A stretch of DNA of 64,000 nt from Thereva unica (GCA_949987705.1 OX465285.1:86313975-86377974); one strand, 5' to 3'. Positions 30,151 through 41,734 are shown, numbered from the stretch's first letter. The notes: generated from the letters alone by a model not told the origin. Translations and numbers: made by a program.

Positions 30151-31929
30151 CATAAACTGCGCTTTTGGCACAACCAAAAAACAAAAATTTATTTCGTAAA
30201 TTTCTTACAGTTTGAGTAGAAGACTCACTTCTTTGGATATACCTAAGTTTTTAATATTTCTCAACTTTGTCCAAGTGTAAAGCGACCCATTTCGTAAATT
30301 TCAAACATAAAACTAACTTTCTGTCACATCGGAACCGTCATCAAAATAGTCTATAGTTCAAAGTCCAAACGTTAGATGGCCCACCCTTTAGAATTAACAG
30401 GCCCTCCTTCTTAAATGCCGCTACAGTCCTTGCAGGACTCGGGTCTCTCGAAGTTCCTCTTCCAGTCGTCTCTACGTCTTGCTAGCTCTCTCCAGTTTGT
30501 TATTCGAAGCTTCCGTATAGAAATCGACATCGAAACGTAAAATCAAAAACGGACTCTGAATTGATAACACCAGTATCTCCCTTACTACGATACAAGAGTA
30601 CGCGATTGAATCCGATACAATGGTTTCTACTCTTTAATCACTTCAAATTTTGAATGCACTACCGACATATAAGAAAATCTGAAGAAATAGCTTGCAGTAC
30701 CTGACTTGAAATAATATTGAAATAGAGTTTAAATAAATGCCAATCTTTCGTAGGGAGCTTAACGATTTCCGAAGATCTGATTTTAAAGTACATATCTCCC
30801 TCCTTAATCAAAAAATAAAAAGACAATAAGTTTCATATCATAATAATCGATGAATTTAATTTGAACCTAGCATAAACCACTTCATTAAATTTCCAAATCA
30901 CCACAATCACCTCCTCCAAACTATATACATATAGATGCGTTTCATATCTTTTTAACAGAGGTAAATTCGAATTTATTAATCACACCCTCGTCTACCTCTA
31001 TCTAATTCATTATCCTTTTATTTTTAATAAAACAAAAATATCATAAACAACCTTAACTATTAAGCATAATTATATTTTACTCATTAAACAAACAAAACAA
31101 AAAAAACACCATATTTGGCCTGACAATCCTATTTAAGCAAATACAGGGTGACAAGTCTTTATTATTTCATCAATATTTTTTTATATACTCAAACTCTTTT
31201 TTAAGTAGTGTCTCTCTAAAATGGCCGATTATACACTGCCCCATCTTAGCATTACCATAATATAATTATTAAAATAATTTACTACTCTGATAACGTTATT
31301 GTTATTAAGTCTCTTAATCTTCTATCACATATCCTTAATATTTTTTTTATATATAAATATTGTATGTATAAATTAGACTTATTTTTTATATAATTCATTT
31401 ATTTCTGACTTCACACTCTTTCGTTTTTCCTTTCCCATAAAGTTTTCAAGTGCCTCTCACTTCATTTTGTAGAAATTTTTTCGTACAGCTGTAAGGGGAC
31501 ACGTCTACCTGTGTGTCCCCGCAACTTACCTTTATCATAATTAAGAATATTTTATATTTTTTAGGCAAAGAAAAGAAAAACACAAAAAAGTATTATACTC
31601 GTATTTTTTTCTATTCCATGGGATTATTGTTAAACTTTTTTAAATCAAAAGACAAAAATTTTTTTTTATATATTTTTATAAAAATTTAAGAAAGAAAAAA
31701 AAAATAAAATTTATTTGTAAAATTTTAGGTGGGTTTCATGTGTTTTATAAGAAAACGTGTATAAATGAAAAAGAAAATAAACATTTTGTAAAAAAACGAA
31801 TTTTTTTCTGAAGCTTCGAATTTAGTGAAACCATAGTATACAACAACTCATGGTTTCAATTCATTTTTTTTTTCAGTTTGAAGTATTTCCGAGTTAATAA
31901 AAATGTTTTTTAATACGCTTGTATTATCT
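30151..31929. other. Intergenic, AT-rich; no gene seen
   Basis: Mostly AT-rich unique sequence. A short perfect stem GGGGACAC...GTGTCCCC at about 31496-31521 is the only structured item I noticed. Confidence 0.45.
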
Positions 31930-32560
31930 TCACTTGTAACTATGTAATGGCCCTGGTTGCAGGCCATGTTGTCCTGTACTCCTAGCTGGAAAGAGGTAAA
32001 AGTGGTATTTATACCCAAGGCAAGGAAAGCCTCCCATACAACACCCAAAGACTACAGGCCAATCAGCCTATCATCCTTTTTATTGAAGACTCTAGAAAGG
32101 CTAATTGAAATATATCTAAGGCAGACCATACCAACCTTGGGACTCTCTGGCGAGTAGCACGCGTATACAAAGGGTAGATCCACGGATACTGCCCTTCACT
32201 CATTGGTTTCAACTATAGAAAAATCACTCCAAGTCAAAGAATACACATTAGTAGCTTTCCTTGACATAGAGGGAGCGTTTAATAAAGTGCTCCCGGACGC
32301 CATTACCCTGGCCTTGGCGAAACGAAACTGATAGGGACGCATGCGGGCCGCTTAGATTTCGAAACCTACGATTTCTGCAGAACCTGTTAGAATATAGACG
32401 AAGAGGAAAGTGTAAAAAACCTTCTCTGTCACTGACCACTTACCACTTTTGGTGAACCCTTCCTAAGCACGCATGCGGAAATCCGAAGTTTGGGATCCCG
32501 CAACTAAGAAGATTCATTACGTCCTCGAGGTGGTTTAGCGAAGAAACGAAAGTAGAATAC
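31930..32560 (+). mobile_element. LINE reverse transcriptase fragment
   Basis: Plus strand reads WKEVKVVFIPKARKASH, PKDYRPISLSSFLLKTLERL and, past a stop, STDTALHSLVSTIEKSL and LVAFLDIEGAFNKV (first RT Asp). These are RT domains 1-3 of a jockey-group LINE. It then jumps to a downstream segment (GAGGTGGTTTAGCGAAGAAACGA), which also occurs at 47110-47150, and is cut by the element at 32561. Confidence 0.82.
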
Positions 32561-33126
32561 AATTGAGGAGTGACTTTTCAAAAGGCCTTATTTCCATTTA
32601 GATTAAATTTTCAGAAACCGCAAATTTCTGTGGTACGTCCAAAATATGCAAAATTGTTATTTTTTTTTGCATCAATATAGTTTGTCCTAGTATAACTATA
32701 TTTTTACAGTGGTAGATGAAAAATATTGTAAGTGCGACTTCATTAAAAACAAAAAATAGTTTGGAAATATGCCCTTTTGTTTGAGACGTTTGGAAATAAG
32801 GCCTTTTGTATGGACATCCATAGGAAAAATGACTATTACATTTTTTTTAAAAAGTCTTTTGCTTGAAATCTTTTAAAATACTACAAATTCACGCAGGAAA
32901 TGTGGCGTTTTGTTCAATTAAATACACCGTTTATTTCATACATGGGAATATGCCTGTATTATGAATATGCCTATATTAGTATCCATTTTTTTATAGGAAC
33001 GAAGGACTTTTCTTTCGTCCTATTAACGTGAATAGGTGATAATTTAGCCTTGCTACTGGATTCCATCGAAATTTGCTCTAAAGTAAAAAATGGAAATAAG
33101 GCCTTTTGAAAAGTCACTCCTCAATT
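32561..33126. mobile_element. DNA transposon with near-perfect 37-bp TIRs, non-autonomous
   Basis: AATTGAGGAGTGACTTTT...AAAAGGCCTTATTTCCA at the left is mirrored by TGGAAATAAGGCC...AAAAGTCACTCCTCAATT at the right. About 566 bp, no transposase. The GGAAATAAGGCCTTTTG word also appears internally near 32788, so subterminal repeats are present. The near-identity of the ends suggests a relatively recent insertion into the LINE fragment. Confidence 0.85.
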
Positions 33127-33255
33127 TAGCTGTGTGGCGTCATTCCAAATTCAAAATGGCGGACAACACAATATTGGGAAAGAAAGTCTTAGTAAGAAAT
33201 ATAACCGATCAACTTCAAATTGGACATATGTACATTCGTAGTTCGCATGATAACT

Positions 33256-33514
33256 ATTGCGTATGCATGTTGAATTAGTTAAGTTGAGGTTGAGTTGAAA
33301 ATAAAAAAGTACTACACGTTACAAAAATTACAAACAAAACACAGAGCTGCTAAACTTAATTCAACTACTCAACTGCTGAACTCACGTCTGTGTGCATAAT
33401 TTCAACTCAACACAGGTACCAGAGCTCAGTCGATCTCAGTCGATCCTAACTCAGCACAACTCGACTCCCATCTACATGTTGCTGGAGTCGGGTTCAAGCT
33501 GATCATGTATAGTA
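33256..33514. mobile_element. MITE, GTATACATGATGA family, decayed copy
   Basis: Shares GTTGAGGTTGAGTTGAA, ACAAACAAAACACAGAG, TTTCAACTCAACACAGGTA and the right end GATCATGTATAGTA with the other three copies in the window. Confidence 0.75.
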
Positions 33515-33559
33515 GAAAAACCAAATACGGCCCCTGGATCCTCAAACTGAGGTTAATGT

Positions 33560-34260
33560 TTTGGCGATACTTATGCATCCATTGCAGGGTGGGTCAACAC
33601 CAAAAAAAAGATGCTGTGATTAAGCTAGCCCATGTGCAATAACGAAGAGCTAAAAGCACCTCTCCGATTGAGGCTATGAAAGCCCTACTGAACTGTCGTC
33701 CGCTCCACCTAGTAGTGAGATGAAAGAGGCTCTGGGGGTGCTGCATCTGCGAGGGTTATAATTCTCTTTTAAACCAGGAAACATTGTGGATCGCTTATCG
33801 ATTCTCAAGACTCTAACCCTGGATACATTGATATCATTGCCGGTTACCATTCCTGCAACTCTGGACTTCGACAAACTGTTTATAACGATTATCGGAAGTG
33901 GGTCAGAATGGCAACACGGCAGGTCCCTCTTTAGAGGAACCATTACCTTTTGGTATATGGATGGTTTCAAAAACGATGTGTAGGTGTAGGCCAAAAATAA
34001 TAGCATAGCTTCGGACGGCCCACTGCTCCCTCAATTATCATCTAAGCAGAAAAGGGCTGGTAGCTGGGTTCTGCTGGGCAACTCCCGAGACTGCGGAAGA
34101 CTTACTGGGCGACTGTAAGGGTCCAGCAAGGAGCAAATTGAGTCTTTTGCATTACGACTTCCCTACTCCCGGAAGATTTAGGATACGAACGCCAAATCAA
34201 TTTTAATTCTCTTAGCTGGTTTGGGTGCGGTCGGAAATTTATATGTCATGGTAGCGCGCT
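33560..34260 (+). mobile_element. LINE RNase H-region fragment
   Basis: Plus strand contains KEALGVLHLRGL, LFRGTITFWYMDGFKNDV (the Y-x-D-G-S RNase H motif in degenerate form) and GHC-like downstream sequence. It fits the C-terminal region of the jockey-type LINEs seen elsewhere here. No intact ORF. Confidence 0.6.
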
Positions 34261-34764
34261 GACTAAGCAGTAGTCCTAATTACCGAGAGGTGAATCAACT
34301 TCGTCAAAGTATCAGGTTGTATGAAAAGTTAAAAATTGGTCAAAGAGATAGGCTCCTTGGCCTGCAACATCAGGGACTGTCGTGAGATGATCCACAATTC
34401 GATGTACAACCAAGAACTTAAACCAAAGATAAGGTACAAAATTGAGTTGGGAATCACTTGAAAATACGCCACTTTTTTTTAAATAGTGTACTAAGATAAA
34501 ATTAAGCGTGATCAATTGTCCAGAAATAAATCAATTCCGCACGTTTCTTTCCTAAAACTCCCTAAACATAAACAATACAGTGAAAACCCCCCTTGTTATG
34601 GCTTTAATCCGATTAAGTCCCACCAGGTGTGCACCTAATAAATCTGGAAGTCATAAATACAAAAGACGGGTCATAACCCATCGCATGCATTGCCCGCAGC
34701 GAAAAACAACCTCCCAACCAACAATCACAGTGCTAATAACCATTCTCGTCCAGTAACTGCAAGG
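34261..34764 (+). promoter_or_regulatory. Region upstream of Ir21a start codon
   Basis: The 500 bp before the ATG are unique and contain no repeats that I recognise. The frame is open from 34690 to the ATG but without another ATG. A transcription start cannot be placed from sequence alone. Confidence 0.3.
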
Positions 34765-35130
34765 ATGAAGGACTCAAGAATTCAATTTGTTGTGCTCCTC
34801 GCAGTTTATCACTGCTGCAGTGCTTTTAATTACTCCGCAACGCCTAGCAATTTTCATGTAGAATCCCGGCACGGAATCCAGGCGGGAAAAATAACACCAA
34901 CAGCAAGGAAACGTGAGGTGGACACCACCTTCCATGGACATCCCAAGACGAAGACAGAAATTTACGGGCAGACTTTCAACTTGAATGCAGTCACCACGGG
35001 ACAGTCGAGCTCGTTGATTGAGTTGTTGAACAAAATCGCCGTGGAGTACCTGACCGAGTGTCCACCGTTCATACTGTACGACAGCTATGTGGAGGAGTCG
35101 GATAATTTCATTTTGCAGAAGTTGTTTCAA
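34765..35130 (+). CDS. Ir21a: Ir21a exon 1
   Basis: ATG to CAA|GTTAGA, 122 codons, phase 0 donor. It encodes the signal peptide and the N-terminal region ending LTECPPFILYDSYVEES...LQKLFQ. The 56-bp intron that follows ends CTTACTTTCAG. Confidence 0.88.
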
Positions 35131-38100
35131 GTTAGAAGTTGGTCATAGTTTCAGAAATCCTAATGCAGACGAATCCTTACTTTCAGACATTTCCGTTTAG
35201 CTTCTCTCATGGTCGAATTAAGTTCGCCGTGGAAAACTCGGAGATCCTTAAGTACAGCGACGACACCTGCCGAAGCTACATCCTGTTCCTGTCGAATCCT
35301 ATTATGACCATTGACATAATTGGACCTAAAATGACCGATCGAGTTATAGTTGTGGCCAGATCATCACAGTGGAAACTGAGGGATTTCCTGTCGTCAGAGT
35401 CATCGTCACAGCTTGTCAATCTCTTAGTCATTGGAGAGTCCTTGTCAGCTGATCCCAAACGAGTATGGTCGAAGCTTTGTAACTACTGTTTCATGATTAA
35501 TAGTTCTTTTCAACAGGCACGACCCTATGTACTGTATACCCACCAGTTATACGCTGACGGATTAGGGTCCAACGCTCCGATCGTCCTTACTAGTTGGATC
35601 AGGGGCAAGCTCTCCCGTCCGCATGTAAACCTGTTCCCAGTAAAGTTTGAGAAAGGATTTTCAGGACACCGATTTCTTGTTTCCGCCGTCAATCAACCGC
35701 CGTTTATTTTTCGGCAGAGAACCTTAGATAACTCCGGCATGGAAGTGGTCACTTGGGAAGGGATTGAGTACCGCCTTATGCAGCTGCTCTCTCAGAAGTT
35801 GAATTTTAGCTACGAACTTGTAGAGCCGTTAAACACCGACATTTTGGGGTTGTTGATAAAACAGATTCAAATATAAAGTGAATTCAATTTTTCGTCCCAA
35901 CATAGTTCTGGCGAAGCCGTCCGAGAAGAAGTTCAACTCGGCCGGGCAGACATAGGAATGGCTGGTGCTTATGTAACCATTGACCGCTTGAAATATATCG
36001 ACATGTCCATTGGTCACTCTAAGGATTGTGCTGCGTTCGTTACTTTGGCCTCAAAGGCTCTACCCAAGTTAATCCAACCTCAAACATCAAAACTACACTT
36101 CTAAAATCTCTTGTTCAATTCCAGATATCGAGCCATCATGGGCCCCTTTCAGTGGACCGTTTGGCTGGCGCTAACTGCAATCTACCTTCTCGGAATATTC
36201 CCTCTAGCCTTCACAGACAAGCTCACGTTGTCCCATCTGCTCGGAAATTGGGGAGAAATAGAAAATATGTTTTGGTATGTTTTTGGCACCTTCACCAACA
36301 GCTTAACCTTCACCGGGAAGAATTCGTGGAGTAACTCGGAGAAGCTGTCCACACGACTTCTGATTGGGTTTTACTGGATTTTTACAATTATTGTGACTTC
36401 GTGCTACACAGGATCAATTATAGCTTTTGTGACACTCCCAGCCTTCCCGGATACTGTTGATTCGGTTAATGATCTGTTGGGCTTATTCTTCAGGGTTGGC
36501 ACTTTGGGTGAGTATTGGATTTCTGTATCTGTTTTTAAAGATATATGTATGTATGTATGTTTTGGAAGTACCCCGGTAAAAATGCGGACGAGTTTCATTT
36601 TTGCACCTAGCATGCATGCAGCAGGCACGTACTAGCCCGCATGGCGCCCGTAGCTAGCATGAACGCTTGAGTAAAAATGTCAATTGACACTGTTGGTGAA
36701 TGCCTGCTGCATGGCTAGGTGCTGGTGAGTTTCATTTTTACTTCGTGTATATTCTAAGTAGTATAGCTATGACGGTCCGAGGCCAGTGACGTCATCGGTC
36801 CTGTGTGGATATGGTTTGTGGTGTGAGCTTTTGGGAAATTAGCGGTGTATTAGTCGAGCTTTCGCGTCGGGCAAGTTTGCTGATGGTCTTGAATGGGGCG
36901 CGGGGAAATCGTAACGATCAAATTTTTTGGTAGAGACTTACATATCGCCCTGTATAGCCCCGATGATATTTTCCTGAATTAGGCAGCAATCTACGCAGAA
37001 TACCTTCCACCTATTTAAAACTGTAAAAGTCAAAGTTCCAACCCACCAGCTTTCAGAGTTCTGCCTGGAAAACTCTGGCGAATTTAGGCAGCTGGAAGCG
37101 TTTTGGCAAGTTAATTGATGGGGAACACACTCCAGCTGATTTAGATCCGTCTGTGTACAAGGCAACGTCATGGTCCTTACCAGGTTGATCCCATTCCTCT
37201 GCATCCGTGTCGAAGAAGACGGCGCTATCGTCGGCGAACATTAAGTTGGTTAAGAAGTTGTTGTCGTCGTATCGAACACCGAGTCGTCCATCGAATGCTT
37301 AAAGCATAATCGCGTGCGCGCCGATCACCCTGTTGAAGAAATGTGGCGAAGCGACGTCTCCCTGTCGGACACCCGTTTCAATCGGGAACTCCTTGGATAA
37401 GTTGCTTCCAAAACGAACGCTGCTGGTTGAACCATCGTACGACGCTTGGCGAAGTTGGGTGATTTTCAATGGCACGTATTCGTTTTTCAAGGCTCTACAC
37501 AAGCTGTTTCAATCGATGCAATCGAAAGCAGATTTGAAATCAATGAAAACGACGACAGGTCGTTTGCTGCAACGAATTGTTTCTTCCATTAGCTGATGAG
37601 AGTGCAAATAATTGATCCTTGATGTGGTCTAAATCCAGCTTGTTGTTTCCGTCTCGTTTGCTCTCGATGTTTCTGTAGCCTCGATTTTCGTAAATACTTT
37701 GCCGACGACACAAAGGAGGCTAATACCGCGATAATTCTTCCATTCCCACAGTACGTTTCTCGTTCCAATTTAATTTTCTGCCGAACTTCTTTGTTCAATC
37801 AATCGTCGGTATTGCTCAAAGTCGACGTGCATTCACTTTCATTGATCGACGAGGATCGAGACAGTTGTCCGAGATCCATGGCCGCGTCCGTTTTCAGATA
37901 GGTGGACACAACTCCTTTGCACGCTTCAAAATAGTCCTTCTTCTACATCGATATCGTCCGGAATTGCGAGCGCCGCGAATTTGTTGGATAATGCCATTTG
38001 AAACTCTCGCCCGATGGCCTGGTCCCGAAGGCACGCCCAATTCTTCTTGGCTGGTGGTGGCGCTGTTTTCTTCCCTCGTAATCGCATCTGTAATTTTTCT

Positions 38101-40284
38101 CGAACAATAGAATGGCCCGATCCGCAATTGGGCCCTCGCATTGCACGTACGTCCTTGTTCGTCGATCGGTATCTTGCGTTGATCTAAACGTAGTCTAACA
38201 TCGCCGAGTCTTCGTCGGATTGATTTCGCCAAGTGAGTTGGTATTTCAGTGGATGACGGAAAATGCTGTTGCCAACGATCTTGTTGTTTGACGCTGCGAA
38301 CGAAAGCAGGCATAAGCTGTTGTCGTTAATTACTCCGTCCATCGTTCCTTCCCAAATGATTCGATCTACTCCTGAATGTGCATTGAAGTCCCCCGCGAGT
38401 ATTATTAATTCGGTTCGAGGTATCATATCCAGCGTCTGTTGAAGCTGATCGTAATATTCGTCCTTGTTCGTTCATCCGTGCTGGTCTCGGTTGGTGCATA
38501 AACGAATACGACATGGGTCGTGATCGCTCCACCGACGGTTATAACCGCCAAAGCCTCGAATATCGGTTGGAATGCGATAACGCTGCTGGCAGCCCGTCGA
38601 TCGACCATAAAGTCGACGCCGGCCTCTCATCTCTCACCACCGCGTCGATTGTTGGCGGGACGATCGTCAATGTCCCGGATCCGGTAAGTCGTAGTTCTAG
38701 CCTTAGCCCTATCTAGCAGATTCTAGTGGGACCCTCTTTCATTTCGCTACAACTATGGCAACAGAGTTTGTGTGGCACACCCAGCCTGTGAGGACTAATG
38801 TCCCGAGATCGTTGCCTCCTAGATATGAAGGAGGTCTTCACTGAGGTGTACCTTAAGCAGGCCCAAAGCAGGTGGTAGTCAAAAATAGCGTTTTGACCTC
38901 ACCTATTGGACTGCAAACTATCCCATTCACCGATCTCAGCAGAGAAACTCCCTGTTTGCCCTCTTCTTTGTTGTGCCTTCTGGTTAGTCTGTCTAACTTA
39001 GCTTTGGATCTCTCCAGACTCACAGATTTTAATTAACTTATTTAAATCTATACTTTCAGATAAAGGAGGCTGGGAAAAATGGTTCAGTAACTCCAGCCAC
39101 GAGCCAACAGCGAAACTCTACAAAAAAATGGAGTTCGTTTCGTCGTTTGATGAAGGCCTCCGTAATGTAACGCAATCATTTTTCTGGAACTACGCATTTT
39201 TAGGCTCCAAGTCTCAACTAGAATACATGATCCTGTCGAACTTCTCGAACGAGTAAGAGTTTTCAATGTCCATTACTAAAAATAAGACTAAAATTTTTCT
39301 TACCTCTTTCACTGCAGCATCATCAGCAAACGATCCGCCCTACACTTAAGTGACGAATGCTTCGCACAGTTCCAAGTCGCCTACACCTTGCCCAAGAACT
39401 CGGTCTACTCACAGCGCATGAACTACATGATCTCAAGGATCATCCAAAGTGGCCTCATGCTGAAAATCGAAAACGACGTCGCCTGGCAAATGCAGAGATC
39501 AGCAAGCGGCCTACTGCTTCAGGCGAGCAAAGGGCACGCCGTAAAGGAGATCATGCAGGAAGAGAGACAGCTGACAACAGCCGACACCGAAGGGATGTTC
39601 TTGCTGATGGGGGCCGGATATCTCATAGCTACTCTGGCCCTTATATCTGAGGTCATCGGGGGCTTCACCAATAAATGCCGGCAAATAATGAAGCGCGGAA
39701 GGAAGCAAAGCCTTATATCGTTTGCTTCCAGTAGGGAATCTAGAGATTTACAAAATGCTGAAGAGCTTAAAGATCATTTAGACCGAAAGGAAAAACGCCG
39801 ACAGGAATACGAAACAAACAAGCCCAAGTCTCGATTCCCAGGACTCGAAGAACTTGTTCTGACAAAGGCAACGCTCAAGGAGCTGTATGGTGGCTACCGG
39901 CAAAAGGAACCGAATGTTATCATGCAAAATGGACAATTCATGGTTGAGTCCGAAGCGAAATCAGAGGATTCATCAATTGGACAAGTTGAAGTGTATTCCG
40001 ACAAGAACCACGATTCCGAGAGTCACGAGAATATCGTCGATGACTCTCAGAATCCAGAGGCTTGTGCTCCGCTCGAAATGGACGTAGATGCCGAGGAATA
40101 TGAAATATACTCGGCTACTGGCGTGCACCTGGGGAAAATAGACGAGTATTCAGAATCCCTTGGCAGCAACTTCGGGGAGAAAATCTTCCCAGGGGAAGAA
40201 GTAATTCTCGAACACATTGATGAGAGTTTTGGAGAATTGGTTGATCACTCGATTGGTGACAAGAAGAAGTTTTACCCACTTTAA
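34765..40284 (+). CDS. Ir21a: Ionotropic receptor Ir21a, complete; exons 34765-35130, 35187-35462, 35517-35848, 35906-36067, 36125-36507, 39060-39252, 39318-40284
   Basis: Chemosensory-type ionotropic receptor; in Drosophila Ir21a acts with Ir25a and Ir93a in cool sensing, and in mosquitoes in heat seeking. The predicted protein is 892 aa with: a signal peptide (MKDSRIQFVVLLAVYHCCSA), a divergent N-terminal region, ligand-binding lobe S1 (from about residue 264), TM1 (about 388-408), pore segment, TM2 (about 458-484), S2, TM3 (about 664-685, MFLLMGAGYLIATLALISEV) and an unusually long charged cytoplasmic tail of about 205 aa. Signature stretches (QWKLRDFLSSES, RPYVLYTHQLYADGLGSN, TRLLIGFYWIFTIIVTSCY, ERQLTTADTEGMFLLM) match fly Ir21a rather than other IRs. 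The start is the ATG at 34765, which gives the signal peptide; an open frame upstream to 34690 has no ATG. Five introns are 54-65 bp; one is 2552 bp with a LINE. Confidence 0.93.
35187..35462 (+). CDS. Ir21a: Ir21a exon 2
   Basis: TFPFSFSHGRIKF through the RVIVVARSSQWKLRDFLSSE block to ESLSADPKR. The donor CGA|GTATGG is in phase 0. The frame stays open through the next 54 bp, so this exon and the next also read as one continuous ORF. Confidence 0.85.
35517..35848 (+). CDS. Ir21a: Ir21a exon 3 (start of ligand-binding lobe S1)
   Basis: After TTTTCAACAG it reads ARPYVLYTHQLYADGLGSN, then GHRFLVSAVNQPPFIFRQ and ends NTDILG with the donor TTTGG|GTTGTT (phase 2). That donor is weak; I chose it because it restores the phase with the next exon and the result aligns with fly Ir21a. 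A slightly different border is possible. Confidence 0.82.
35906..36067 (+). CDS. Ir21a: Ir21a exon 4
   Basis: Acceptor CCCAACATAG, donor CTACCCAA|GTTAAT (phase 2). It encodes GEAVREEVQLGRADIGMAG, then YVTIDRLKYIDMSIGHS and SKALPK, the end of lobe S1 leading into TM1. Intron before 57 bp, after 57 bp. Confidence 0.88.
36125..36507 (+). CDS. Ir21a: Ir21a exon 5 (channel domain)
   Basis: Acceptor CAATTCCAG, donor ACTTTGG|GTGAGT (phase 1). It encodes YRAIMGPFQWTVW, TM1, the pore region NMFWYVFGTFTNS, TM2 (LLIGFYWIFTIIVTSCYTG) and SIIAFVTLPAFPDTVDS leading into LFFRVGTL. This is the core ion channel module. Confidence 0.93.
36930..38610 (-). mobile_element. Degenerate LINE (endonuclease and RT) in Ir21a intron 5
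   Basis: Minus-strand pieces in order: GGAITTHVVFVYAPTETS (APE endonuclease, Y-A-P), a linker with GRTCNARAQL, then RPVVVFIDFKSAFDCID-like and ETGVRQGDVASPHFFN (RT motif G-V-R-Q-G-D-x-x-S-P), then FADDSAVFFDTDAEEW (RT active site). Many frameshifts. It is opposite to Ir21a and explains why this intron is 2.5 kb while the others are under 70 bp. Confidence 0.82.
39060..39252 (+). CDS. Ir21a: Ir21a exon 6 (lobe S2)
   Basis: Acceptor TATACTTTCAG (phase 1), donor TCGAACGA|GTAAGA (phase 2). It encodes DKGGWEKWFSNSSHEPT, LYKKMEFVSSFDEG and FFWNYAFLGSKSQLEYM, typical Ir21a S2 sequence, after a 2.55-kb intron. Confidence 0.93.
39318..40284 (+). CDS. Ir21a: Ir21a last exon (S2 end, TM3, cytoplasmic tail)
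   Basis: Acceptor TTTCACTGCAG in phase 2. It reads IISKRSALHLSDECF, then WQMQRSASGLLLQAS, EERQLTTADTEG, TM3 and a charged tail with RKEKRRQEYE and acidic Asp/Glu-rich segments, ending FYPL-stop at 40284. AATAAATAAA about 55 bp downstream (near 40338) is a plausible polyadenylation signal. Confidence 0.93.
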
Positions 40285-40641
40285 AGGTGATCGTGTTTGA
40301 GAAGGTTTTGCACGTGTGCTGAGTAGTAAATATTGCAAATAAATAAATGCATTTATTTTTATTATTTAAACCATGTCCTTATTGGTTAAATTAAGGACTC
40401 TAGTTTAAGTTAGGTGTAGGGCTGCCTCCAGTGTGACGGTAACTCCGTGGATGTTTAAAGTGAACTTGTAGAGATCTGCTTTACGTCTTCCAGAAGGTAG
40501 CGGCCTAGGGTGCGCTGCTTCGCTTTGGCTAGATCCGGGCGTTTACATTTCTCCCTCGTTCGATTCCCGAAACCACGACAACAGACATGTGTGATCCAGC
40601 TTAGGCCGATGTCTCGTGACGATTGCCCTAGTTCTGATATC

Positions 40642-41178
40642 GGGCGTTTTCAATGATTCAAACTTGCGGCATATTTGCTTTTGCATGTTGTTCAATGAAG
40701 CAACTTGCAAAAGCACAGTGTTCAATGATTAAAACTTAAAAGCAAATGATTGCATATTTTGCCAGCTTTTTCAAATACTTGCAGTTGTAATTTTGAAGAA
40801 GAAGACACGTCAGTGCTGCCATACATTTTTATTTTACTCACTTTTTCATTATTAATTTAACCAATAATGATTTCTTTTTCATTTTTCTCTGCACGAAATG
40901 GGGGACATTACTCGTATCCGCACTTTCTACTAGAATTTTGTTCTCAACAATTCCAATTAATGTTTTTAAATTTCTTTTAGCCATTTTGTTTTCAGTTTCT
41001 CGCAATACGTAAGTAGTGGAAGCACTAATTTCACGTATGTCAGCTGTCAATTTTGACATATAATGAGTTATGTTCAATGATGCATGTTGTTTGCTTTTGC
41101 ATGTTGCTTAAGCTGTCAGTCAACGTCATTTGCTTTCGTGCAAGTCTGCAAAAGCATCCTGCATCATTGAAAACACCC
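40642..41178. mobile_element. MITE, 537 bp, GGGYGTTTTCAATGAT ends
   Basis: Left GGGCGTTTTCAATGAT and right ATCATTGAAAACACCC are inverted repeats, flanked by ATC on both sides (40639-40641 and 41179-41181). Internal words TTTGCTTTTGCATGTTG occur near both ends. A minus-strand ORF (41077-40838, 79 aa, Lys-rich) lies inside and has no recognised domain. 3-bp duplication fits a PIF/Harbinger-like MITE. Confidence 0.78.
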
Positions 41179-41734
41179 ATCATCTCCCCCGCATCTGTTT
41201 AGGAGACTCATTGCTCTTCCTTTTTAGTAAGTAGGCCTTATGGCCCTAGAGATAATACAGGTCTCCAATTGACCCCCCTTTCTAGTTAGAAGCAGGTGGT
41301 AGTTTAAAAAAATAGTCTACTTAGGTTTTTCGTTCTTATTCTCCCCTGTCCGGGAACTTAAACTAGAGTGACGCTATCAACGAAACCTATCTAGCTCAGC
41401 TCTAAGCCTATCTCAGCTCTGCATAGATCCCCTGCACCTAGAACTATATAGCAGAGCGATTCGGTCCGCTATGGTACATCCGAAAATCAAGACCCAAAGG
41501 ACCGAAGATGGTTGGGTCCCGTCCTCGCTCATGCGGGTTTTTTTTACCTTTTTTTGTACCTTGGACCGGTTTGGTCCTGCACATAAACGCGCTGCTGTCT
41601 ATCTCAACTGTGTGTCAGATCTGGATAACTCCAGTAATGAAGTGGCCATTGCCATCTGCACATGAGTATCGCCCCGATCTTTTCATCCTTGAACCACCAC
41701 ACTATAGCGGCATAAGGTACAACAGTATATGGCC

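Noticed and set aside
34690..34764. N-terminal extension of Ir21a
   Set aside because: The upstream in-frame segment starts from TTG, not ATG; the ATG at 34765 gives a proper signal peptide.
40838..41077. 79-aa ORF inside the MITE as a domesticated gene
   Set aside because: No recognisable domain and no evidence of splice or promoter; more likely chance within the element.
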